A stretch of 64,000 nt of DNA, taken from contig RMBW01000126.1 of assembly GCA_004009845.1 (NCBI GenBank), forward strand, positions 1 to 64,000. The letters run 5' to 3'. Below the pieces are notes generated by a model, which had not been told where the DNA came from, did no database searches, and saw only the letters and a program-made list of their open reading frames with translations. Positions 36,601-45,637 of this stretch are shown here, in pieces. Each line of letters starts with the position of its first letter. Position 1 is the stretch's first letter. Made by a program: the position numbers and the translations under genes. This DNA is from Davidsoniella eucalypti (lineage: Eukaryota; Ascomycota; Sordariomycetes; Microascales; Ceratocystidaceae).

Positions 36601-39600
36601 AGAAGTGTGGGGTCAAGTTGACGAGGAGCACCGCCTTGTTGTAATGGCGCCGTTGATGCGGCGCTTGACTCTACCACGAGAATGGGCAAATGTTCTTCGT
36701 TCACATACACATCGAACGCCGAGCAATCGTACACAAGCTGAGTCATGTTCTTGATGATGCTGACAACTAGGTGCTGGACAAAGAAGTACCTGTGTTCAGC
36801 AACTTCAGTTCCATGTTCTACCCATTCTACCTTCTGGCGGATACGATCCTCGTATAATCCAAGTACGTAGACTTTACCCTCGATAACAGTACCGAGCAGG
36901 CCAGTGCGCAGAAATTCGGGCTCGATGGGCGTTGGATGTGGATTGCCTTGGTCAAACTTGTATGGCCGGGCATGGAAAATCTGCTCTGTGTGCTTAGGCA
37001 GAGCCCAAAATCCGCCCGACAAGGAAGGGGAGTCAACCCAAATCTCACCGATGGCATGAGAAGATGCTAGAAGGCCTGAGTCTGGGTTGACTACAGCTAG
37101 AGTGGCGTCAGGGATCGGGTAGCCAAAGGCACCTACTCGCACTGTCGAGGCATCGTTGGCACCCTCCTTGCGTGCTTCGTCGCCAATGGCTACCACCACG
37201 ACCTCGTTGCTTTTGAGGGCTTCGCGGTCTAAGAGGACCTCGCCGAGCACATTCTTGACTCGTGACTCGGTTTTGGCCTTGTTGCCACCGCCTAGGAGAC
37301 TACCAAAGCCTGTAGTTGACTTTTCTTTCTCCTTTTCCTTTTCCTTTTCATCTTCGCTGCCTTCGGTATCTTCTTCGTCGTTTAGAAGTTTCAGTGAGAC
37401 GCCCATGCGCTCTTCTCCGCCGACCCAATCACGCACACTGATGACCATGCCACCATGTTCTGGTAAGCATAGCATTGGTGCTACGACTTCACGGGCCCTG
37501 GGATTGCGCAGAGGTCTCAACCAACGATCTGCCAACACTTCGTGAAACTCGCAGTTGACGGTCAATGTATCGATGAGACAAAGCTTGACTGTTTGGAAAT
37601 TAGGCTCCATTCCCTTTTTGTAATTTCGGGTAGACATAGGGTCTGTTTGGTAGTTGCTGACGGCCTTATTTAAGCCAGAATAGTCAGCTACCATCAGCGT
37701 GGCTTTGTACTTTGTGATCAGATGGGCATAGAGACCGGGCACATCAACTGCCTTGGACTCCATCCACACTGTGGTATGACCGCCGTATACGCCGTAGAGG
37801 ACACCAAGGATCATGCCGATTCCGTGACGAGGGTCCAAATATGATAGTACAGTCTCGCTTCCGGGGTTAGATGCGATCAACTTTCCGTTGCGATCACGAA
37901 GATTACTTCCATTGAAAGTATCGCCAGGTCCATTTCCAGGAACTGTTGAAGTAATGGCACTCAAGCAAGCCATTTGATGCATAATAGTGCGGTGGCTTAA
38001 AACAACTCCACGATGATCTCCTGTGGGGCCCCGTGAGAACTCAATGTAGGCAAGATCTGGTACCAAAAGAGCCGGAACGTCATCCTTCTTTTTAGGATGG
38101 AAACTTCCAAAATCGTTGGTCTTCCACCACTCGACGCCCTTGGGCCAAACGAGCTTCTGCATGTTGATATCGCGCTGGAACATTTTGAGATTGGTATCAG
38201 TCGTTAACGCTAGGTGAGCCTGTGTTGATGTCAAGATCATGTTGAGAGTCTTGTAGTCTTGTAGGTCGTTTATTGGTACAGCCACTACTCCGGCGATGAA
38301 GCAACCAAGTAGAGCAATAGCAAAGTCTATTACCTCAGTATCGCGATAGATAAGAGCAACTCTGTCTCCTTTGTATAGTGTACTCTTGTCCCGAATGACC
38401 TGGGCAACCTTTTCGGCACGCGACGCTAACTTATCCCAGGCAATGGTACCGATTTCTTTGCCCTTGTTGTCCAATACCCAGTATGCGGGGAGCTTAGCAT
38501 TGACACGACCACGATATCTTAATACTGCAGCAATATTATCGAATTTAGACATAGCCTCGTTGAGATCGTGGGGGTCATAGATAGCGAATGGCACTTCTCG
38601 AGGCTCGAGGGGCATCTGGTAATCAAGCGCTTCTGGGGGAGGAAGATCACTGGCACTAAGCATGGGCGGCGCCATAGCGGCGGTGGGCGAGAATGTCTCG
38701 TTCACTGAGTATCTTTGAGGGCCACCATATTCGTCGTTCTCGTTAGTTTGCTGGCCAGCGAAGTCTTGGAAGAATGCCTGAGAGTCCATGGTACTCGTAT
38801 GGCTATCATAGGATAGTTGATGTTGATGTTGGGAGCCCTGACCGGACATATCCTGTTGCATATGATCCATTGGCGGCATCTGCCCTTCACCATAGCCCAT
38901 TTGCTGCTCGGGGTTGAAGGCATAATCAGCAGAAACCATTGTTTGCGTACGAGACGGGTCGACAGCAGGTGGGCCCTGATAGCCGGCGCCGAGGAACAAC
39001 GAATCAGGACGAGTCAGCACACTGTTCTCAATACCCATGGGCATGCCTGGCCGCAACGAGGAGATGGCCTGGAAAGCTGATTCTGACGGAGCATATGAAG
39101 CTCTCCGGGCACTGTAGGACGAATCGGGGCGGTAGTTTGGGGAAACAGGGCGCTGACCCATGCCATCTGAATCGACGTTGATGCTAGAGTCGAGCTGAGG
39201 GGTCATAGACAGTCTATGGCTGACGCTGGCTGGATGTGACGAACTATCGGGAGAGTGTATTTTGAGTCCGCCACCAGTTCGATGCCCAGGCGGTTCGATG
39301 ATCGCCGGTGGTGATGACGGCGAGCCGGGGCCGCTGAACTGTGCGAGAATCTGCATCCGGCGCTTCTGGTAGCTATATAGAAAATAGGGTTAGCACGCGC
39401 ACTTGGAGGCAGACACATCAATGTGATGGAACGTAGTAGGTCTTATGGGAGCCATACCCTTTCTCTGTGATGTCGCCCTCCTATCATCATAGCACTTGTT
39501 AGTATTGTATTTTCGAGACTTTGTGGTTGCTCTGATGTTGTGATGGTATGACAAACCTGGAACTCTCGCTCAAGTTCAGCCAGCCGCTGATGAAGCCCGG

Positions 39601-39616
39601 GGGGGTATTCGGCCAT
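33628..39616 (-). CDS. CPS1: CPS1/DIP2-type protein with two adenylate-forming domains, four exons
   Basis: Exons 39616-39557, 39480-39458, 39372-34690 and 34627-33628 encode 1,921 residues; the introns are 76, 85 and 62 nt. Exon 2 is a microexon of only 23 nt. It is needed to restore the N-terminal DMAP1-binding-like helix ELEREFQEGDITEKGYQKRR. A disordered region follows. The first AMP-binding domain lies at about residues 320-900, with the non-canonical loop FSRGPTGDHRGV in place of TSGSTGxPKG. The second lies at about 1075-1650, with TYWTPDQRR. A C-terminal Q-rich tail is at about 1730-1790. Animal DIP2 proteins have the same order. Fungal CPS1 was first described as a virulence-linked protein of Cochliobolus. 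DIP2 proteins have been tied to diacylglycerol metabolism; the substrate here is not readable. Length is normal for the family. Confidence 0.92.
34033..34192 (-). repeat. CAG/CAA repeat coding for polyglutamine in the CPS1-like protein
   Basis: Imperfect CAG/CAA triplets on the minus strand encode several runs of Gln separated by Tyr, Met, His and Asp (blocks of up to nine Gln). The mixture of CAG and CAA limits slippage. Such tails are often length-variable between strains. Confidence 0.85.
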
Positions 39617-41180
39617 GGCGGAAGGCTTGCTAGTCGCGAATTGATTCGAAATATATAGAAAAAAGATATGATAGTAGGTCGCAAAACGAGTGTTGAGAGG
39701 ATGATGGCGACGATGGTGGTGATAGAGGCGGTCGGATGGATAGCGGGGAGTTGTGATATTAGCCCTACTGTAGAAAGGCAATAGACACTGGACCCAATAC
39801 GAGGCCTCAAATGAAGAGATGATGATAAAAGGTGATGAGGCACTCAAGCAAACGGTAATATGCAGATAAGCCAAGTAAAGCTCCGAACCGTGTTGACTTG
39901 CTGGTGGGGGGAATTGGAAATAGAGCAAGACGGTTAGGTTAGTAAGGTTGAGTTGAGGAAAGACTTCCAGGTCCAGCAAAAGCCTCTGCAATTAAGGGTT
40001 CAGTACCCAGCAACACCTAATATTGCCCCAAAAAGACGGGATTCTTGCACTATAGTTGTTAAGGGAAGCCAACCGAGGCGCTAAGTTTTAGTGGCTCGAG
40101 AATAAAGAGCCGTGACGTAACTTGCAGGAAACGTCAAGTAGCCCTAAGACGTTCAGACTTTTTTACGGCAAAAGGTTTCTTGGCCAGTTTTTGTTATTTT
40201 ATTCTTTTGTCGGAGGGGCTTTGGCTCTTTAATGATCGTTCCGGTCTATTTCTCTAAGGCACAGCTCGGCTGCGATCCACCGACTGCCCTGCAACCCGCT
40301 AAACTCATCGCTAGAGCCAGTTTCCTATAGTTATATATGTATACGATTGTATGTACAGATTATGCTACTACAAATTCTGCTCATCGCCATTTTCGGTGGC
40401 GACGGGATCCTCTGCCTGCATCAATGGAATCTATGGGTCAAGATGCTGGATTTGGTCTCTTGCAGTTTAGTGTTTTTTGTGTCTACGTTACATGTACATA
40501 TACATATATGTAGTATTACTACATCACCCATATTACCAGCTGTAGCAACCCTTCGCCTTGCCAGGCATTATCAACCAAGTATATATATTTCTCGGAGCAA
40601 ATTCTCTACAACAGAGCGTAGGTTTGTAAGCATTGTGGCTTGCTTCATCTGTACTGCCATTGATGAGTGCATATTGAGCCATAGTAACACGACTTGGCTT
40701 CTTGTCCAATATTCATCCTTCTCGTATCATTGGTGCACCAAAAAGGGTTCTATACTAATATGTATGTATATATGTATATCCTATCACTTCACTATGTACT
40801 CTGTGTTCTTCGGCTTGAAGTCAGGACAACTGTTTGGAGATAAGGAATACGATTATCTGGGTTGAGATTTTCTAGGCATTTCTTTCCTAAACTATTATAC
40901 TTTTAGGGTTGTGAACTCCTTCCTTTGTTCCTTAGCAACATTATCGAATTAAGCTCTATCTTCAGGGTCTGTAGACTTTTTTTTTTGCCATTCCAACCTC
41001 GTATTGAAAAACCCTGTCTCCACAAACGATGCCGATCATAGTAGCATTGAATTGTTTTAGCCTTTATTTATGCTAGGGTTAGGGCATAGAAATCCGGTTG
41101 AATTTTGCTTGACACAAAGCGATAGGAATTAGATTCCACACAGCACAACATAGACCCAACTGACGTCTATACTTAAATAC
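39617..41180. other. Promoter and intergenic DNA upstream of the CPS1-like gene
   Basis: About 1.6 kb between the CPS1-like start and the repeat unit. The longest frame (40347-40865 plus) is open for about 170 codons only if a non-ATG start is allowed. It lies in TATATG-rich low-complexity DNA, and I do not consider it a gene. Confidence 0.5.
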
Positions 41181-41653
41181 ATTTGATTTGATTGTATTCA
41201 ATGTCTACCACTAAGACCATACGACGTCGGACTGGTTACCGGACCGATATTTAAAGTCCTCCGCTAGACAAACTCAATAGCTTTGTATGTGCGGGACGAC
41301 ACCGTCCCCTCCCGAAGAACTAATGGTCCATACCTCCACTAAGAGCAGCAAAAAACAAATCCCCAAAAAACAATATAAAAAATATAAAAAATAGTGCCTA
41401 CACAAAACCATTCCAAAAGACAGACCAACAAAACCAATTCCCTGAGTGGAGCTACCATCCCCACTATTCAGTGAGCCTCCAAGAGGCCTTTTTTTTTTGG
41501 CGTGATGTTATGGATGAAGCACAGCGACAAGATTCCCGTGTTGCGGGGTTGGGCATCCGGAACCTCCAAAGAGACTGCCCGCCGATTGTAAGTGTGGCTC
41601 CCTGAGGTGAGTGCGATGGACTCGGGAGATCAACGAGTTAATTTGATTTGATT
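41181..41653 (-). mobile_element. 0.46 kb repeat unit with 13-bp flanking direct repeats, SINE-like
   Basis: Identical 13-bp direct repeats (ATTTGATTTGATT) lie at 41181-41193 and 41641-41653. Read on the minus strand, the inner 447 bp ends in a block starting CCGACGTCGTATGGTCTTAG, followed by GTAGACATTGAATACA and AATCAAATCAAAT. This matches the repeat cluster upstream of tRNA-Ala at 25423-25805, which has the opposite orientation on the window. The left direct repeat is also the (ATCAA)n tail of the element, so it may be part tail and part target duplication. Internally there is an oligo-T run (about 41488-41498) next to a small GCCTC/GAGGC hairpin. No coding capacity is seen. The unit ends 69 bp upstream of tRNA-Asp and points away from it. 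A non-autonomous, non-LTR-type element is my best reading; a solo LTR is less likely because no TG...CA ends are visible. Confidence 0.55.
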
Positions 41654-41722
41654 AAACTAATCCTTAGCATCACCGAACATTCATAAACTCCACGGTCATC
41701 ATCACTACTATCGTGAACAACA

Positions 41723-41794
41723 TCCTCATTAGTGTAGTGGTGATCATACCTGCTTGTCACGCAGGTGACCTGGGTTCGATTCCCAGATGGGGAG
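41723..41794 (+). tRNA. tRNA-Asp (GUC)
   Basis: A 72-nt gene forms a full cloverleaf without an intron. The acceptor TCCTCAT pairs with ATGGGGA with one wobble, and the discriminator is G. The anticodon arm CCTGC-TTGTCAC-GCAGG shows anticodon GTC. The T arm CTGGG-TTCGATT-CCCAG contains the B box GGTTCGATTCC. Oligo-T stop signals follow at 41830-41834 and 41847-41851, with the small hairpin GCTCATATGAGC between them. No CCA is encoded. Confidence 0.96.
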
Positions 41795-43141
41795 ACATAT
41801 CTCAATCATATCATCCATATGACGACTTCTTTTTGCTCATATGAGCTTTTTGCTCAGTATGAAGTTGTCTTGTGGCTAAGATATCGAGTATGGCACTAAC
41901 TTTGTATGACCATTTTTATGTGGATCCACATCTATAGCACTGACCGCCTTCTTAAAATTTTCCACCATTCTGCCGTTTCGGCATAAAAAGGTTTACTACG
42001 AGCTTTTCTATTTAACCAAAACCTACTCCTTCTTCTTCACAGAATTTGGGGTTCCTAGCCCTGTCGAAGACATATCTGGCATAAAAATGTCTTTATCCAG
42101 ACCAACATCATATTTCTACGGTCTCTTGAGTCACGAGAGGCTCACAGCGCTCTTTGATTCTTGAGGGCTTTGTCAACTGTGGCCCGACTGGTCAAAGAAA
42201 TCAGATATATCTCGTGATGGGGTCTACATATTCTTTGTTGACTTCCAGTCTCCTGCTGTCTTTGACAGTTTCGGGGCATCATATAATCATGTAACTGTCC
42301 TCTTCACTGAGTTGATGGCTACGCTGGTGCCCCGTGCTCTTTTGAAGGTACGCTCACAATTCTACAATCTTCCCTTTCCTTCTCGAACCAAACCCTTCTC
42401 ATGATGAAACGAAACATTATTCACAGACCTGTTCTGAACTTCTTTGTTGATAACGATGTACATTTTCTGATTCTACAAATCACTACCATATTTCACACAT
42501 ATCTTCTCTTAAGATGAAATACTAACGAGTGACTCTAGATATCTTGGATATCACTTAGGATAGCTGTTTCAGGCTAGGTTGTGCTGGGTTCGCAGTGATA
42601 ATAAACATGTATTGACCACCCACACCTCAGGCTTCCTCAAAGGAAATATGTGCATGCTCTTGTAGTGACCGTGTCTGTCTTGTTTACAATGCTATGTCTC
42701 TTGAGACTATCTTCTCTTATTCTAGGCATAGTTGGTATCTTTTTATAGTATCCTCATTGTGCCTTTGAAGACATACTCATACTAGTGACGAAACTAGACT
42801 CTTTATCTTTTACCACTCCGAGAGCATATCCAATTCTAGTTTCTGAGTCTGAAAGATGGCAACCCATCTCTTTGTCCAAGAAAGAAACTCACCTTGAAGA
42901 AAGTACGAATGCTTTCACGATGGCCTTGTTCCACGAATTCTTTGTCTCTGAAAAGCATAAAACATTCGTCTTTTCCCACGAAGCTACGAGTTATACACTG
43001 GATAATATATTCGCACTTTCTTTCTGTTATAGACCATCTAACTGTCATATCAATATCGTCATATATTATCTTCATCTGTTGAAGCTGGTCTTTGACGTTC
43101 AATCTCTAATACCCTTACTTATCACATACTTCCATACAATC
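41795..43141 (+). other. Long leader or promoter region of the Cys/His-block gene
   Basis: 1.35 kb between tRNA-Asp and the next coding start. It contains several ATGs, including a 25-codon frame at 42087-42164. The frame of the downstream protein stays open back to 42785 without a convincing start. Either a 5' leader with upstream frames or introns, or extra 5' coding exons, is possible; the sequence alone does not decide. Confidence 0.4.
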
Positions 43142-45637
43142 ATGAACGAAGAGGAGGGGTTCGATGCGGAGCTCATGTCTGAATTTGATGCTACGATCAG
43201 TGCCTACCAAGCAAGCCAAGAATATGAGAATACTAAGAGAAAACGAAGCTATTCTGAGGTCTCCTCTCTGCCACAAGCTACACTTCACATCTCCCCCAAC
43301 CTTCAATCTCCAGAGGTCAACTTCAGCACGCCTAGAAAAGACTCTTTCCATTCACTTTTTGGAACACCTGTACTAGAACAGGATAAGTCGGACTCTAGGA
43401 GTGTTTCCACCGCTAGTTCCAAGCCCCAACATCAAGCCATTTTGCTACCAGTGATAGTAATAGACCAGGGTCAAGACAAAAACGACAAAACCTCTTCTCC
43501 CGGGTTCGAAAAGGCCCGCAAAGACCATGGTGTTCGTGACGTGAAACATCACACCTTGCAAGACCGCAATGAAGACACGGCCCCGAAGAAGGATACTCCA
43601 GGGAATATCAAAGAAGCCATAATCATAACTACGGGACCTTCGATTCTTTTGCCTGACAGTGTTCACTCTGGCGTTTCAAAGCCTACTGCATCCGAGCCAA
43701 ATGTGCCCAAGATCACTATGGTGGAACCTTCTATCTTGTCACAGGATGTTCCTAACCAGGATCCCATGATTTCTGACTTCTCGGGCTTTCTAGATTCTCC
43801 TTTTTTTGCTGAAATATCCGCAACGGTTGATGCAAAGGAAAGCGTACAACAGCCTGCGGCAGTAGAGAAAGAGAAATGTATAAAGCCTCATGAGATCATG
43901 CTTCCTGCTCCACCTCCACCTCGGGCAGTTCAACCATCTATTCCTAAGCCTCAACCTCAAGAGCCCCAGCCTCAGCAGCCTCAACTTCCCCTCCCACAAC
44001 TCGAACCTCGGCCGTTCCAACAGTTTTGGTCACAGCAGTATTTGCAACCAACATTTCTACCAAGTCAAGTTGACCCTGCTCCTCAAGACCAACCGCAGCA
44101 GCAAGCTCAGCAAGCTCAGCAAGCTCAGCAACAACCGCAACAACCACAGCAACCACAGCAACAACCACAGCAACAATCAGTGCAACAGCAAGTCTATAAC
44201 CAGCAAGGCGCAATGTTTCCCCAGTATCTGGCTGCCCAGCATCTCCAACAGATGGGGCCCAAAGCAGATGGTCTTGGAATTGTGCACGGCAAGGGGAGAG
44301 GCTACTATGATCCAAGATACCATCCTCAATTCGCCCAAGGCCAACACCCAGCCCGTTATCAGCCATACCCCCCACCGTACTGGCCAGTATATCCTTATCC
44401 ATACCCGCATGCACACGCATTTCCATACCCCTATCCGCATCCCGGACAGCCTCGGCCTCAGCCCCGACCTCAGCCGATGCGGATGCGACCCCAACAACTT
44501 GGCCGACTGAAGACATCTGAGCTTCCACGCGGCAACCATCCCAAAGGCCTAATATCGGAATTCAACGACTCGCAGCTAATGAACACGCCATGGATGCGCA
44601 ATGACACTCCAGCATCAACCAAGAAGCGTTACCAGAAACTCGCCGGGAAGTTACCAACGTGGGGCCCCCCCGAGAGGCCGACGCTATTCCGCTATAACGC
44701 TCAGGGCCAATGGGTTCCGACGCTCAAGTTCTCGGAAGAGGAGCTGCGCAGATATGTACAGGAGTTCCTGCCGGGAGGCATCAACGTGACGCACCGGCGG
44801 CTGCGCGTATGGATCCAGCACACGCCAGCCGAGAAGAAGAAGTCCAAGCATTTGCAGTGTCGATGGGCAGAGTGTCCGGCGCCGTCGTACGAGATCAAGG
44901 AGGGCTTCTACCGCGTCGCCTTTGACGAGTTCCCAGGACTACGTGGCTTGGAACTAGACCCGTTTACGGTGACAGGCTGCATGCATCTTCATTGCTTCGA
45001 AAAGGTGTTCAATATTACGCAGATATTTGAATTCAACATCGCCGTGGCCGACCAGCGTACACTTCCCCTTGAGGAGTCCAACCCGTTTGCTTTGGAGAAC
45101 GGCAACATCTGGATCCGCGACGTCTTCCGTAACTGGATGCACAAGACCATGGCGGCACACAAGCGCTACGGCACCGACCGTGAAGTGAACACCGAGGACA
45201 ACCTGTGGTACCATCTAACGGGTACGCTAATCCAGTCGTTGTCCGCGCGGATGCGTAAACGGCTCTCTGAAGGTGTCAACTCCTTGGTTAGCACTGGCGG
45301 CGACCTAGATTCCTTTCCAGAGCCGCGGAAACTTCATGCCGAGGCCCGGCGGTACCGCCTGCGCTCGTCGGCCATTGAGAGGTGCAAGAACCTCCCACCT
45401 TCGGGGCAAAGGCCTTTATGCCCCTTGTTTATTCAAACACCTCCAGTTGGCGTGTCTCAACAGCCTGCTACCACTCTAGCTGATACCGCGGGGGCTGCCG
45501 GCGCCATGTTCGACCCTACCATTCTAGATGATCTAGGTCTTACAATGCCTGCTCCTAGCTATACTAAGCGTAAGCGCTCCCATGAGGATGAAGCCAATGA
45601 AAGTTGTGTGCCTGGCAAACGTTCCAAGGCCTTCTAG
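43142..45637 (+). CDS. Uncharacterised fungal protein with a conserved C-terminal Cys/His block
   Basis: One exon from ATG 43142 gives 831 residues; the open frame extends upstream, but the first ATG followed by an acidic, polar start is chosen. Residues about 240-480 are Pro/Gln-rich, with poly-Gln runs and a Tyr-Pro-His-rich part, clearly disordered. A folded block spans about residues 520-700: LPGGINVTHRRLRVWIQ, then CRWAECPAP, YRVAFDEF, and GCMHLHCFEKVF. The spacing C-x4-C ... C-x-H-x-H-C suggests a metal site. I recall similar Arg-Leu-Arg-Ile/Val-Trp-Ile-Gln and Tyr-Arg-Val-Ala-Phe-Asp-Glu blocks in many uncharacterised Pezizomycotina proteins, which argues for a conserved domain with no assigned job. 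The C-terminus has basic KRKRSHED and KRSKAF stretches that may be nuclear signals. A nuclear regulatory role is only a guess. Confidence 0.85.
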   Translation: MNEEEGFDAELMSEFDATISAYQASQEYENTKRKRSYSEVSSLPQATLHISPNLQSPEVNFSTPRKDSFHSLFGTPVLEQDKSDSRSVSTASSKPQHQAILLPVIVIDQGQDKNDKTSSPGFEKARKDHGVRDVKHHTLQDRNEDTAPKKDTPGNIKEAIIITTGPSILLPDSVHSGVSKPTASEPNVPKITMVEPSILSQDVPNQDPMISDFSGFLDSPFFAEISATVDAKESVQQPAAVEKEKCIKPHEIMLPAPPPPRAVQPSIPKPQPQEPQPQQPQLPLPQLEPRPFQQFWSQQYLQPTFLPSQVDPAPQDQPQQQAQQAQQAQQQPQQPQQPQQQPQQQSVQQQVYNQQGAMFPQYLAAQHLQQMGPKADGLGIVHGKGRGYYDPRYHPQFAQGQHPARYQPYPPPYWPVYPYPYPHAHAFPYPYPHPGQPRPQPRPQPMRMRPQQLGRLKTSELPRGNHPKGLISEFNDSQLMNTPWMRNDTPASTKKRYQKLAGKLPTWGPPERPTLFRYNAQGQWVPTLKFSEEELRRYVQEFLPGGINVTHRRLRVWIQHTPAEKKKSKHLQCRWAECPAPSYEIKEGFYRVAFDEFPGLRGLELDPFTVTGCMHLHCFEKVFNITQIFEFNIAVADQRTLPLEESNPFALENGNIWIRDVFRNWMHKTMAAHKRYGTDREVNTEDNLWYHLTGTLIQSLSARMRKRLSEGVNSLVSTGGDLDSFPEPRKLHAEARRYRLRSSAIERCKNLPPSGQRPLCPLFIQTPPVGVSQQPATTLADTAGAAGAMFDPTILDDLGLTMPAPSYTKRKRSHEDEANESCVPGKRSKAF
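44094..44187 (+). repeat. CAG/CAA-rich tract coding for Gln/Pro/Ala
   Basis: Near-tandem copies of CAGCAAGCT are followed by CAACCACAG-type units, within the disordered middle of the Cys/His-block protein. This is probably a length-variable low-complexity segment. Confidence 0.8.

Noticed and set aside
40347..40865. 172-codon open frame with hydrophobic stretches, plus strand
   Set aside because: Begins at a TTG, sits in TATATG-rich repeats, and has no gene-like composition.
41193..41640. Reading the 0.46 kb unit as a solo LTR
   Set aside because: No TG...CA termini, and related copies share a short tandem-repeat tail instead of LTR ends.
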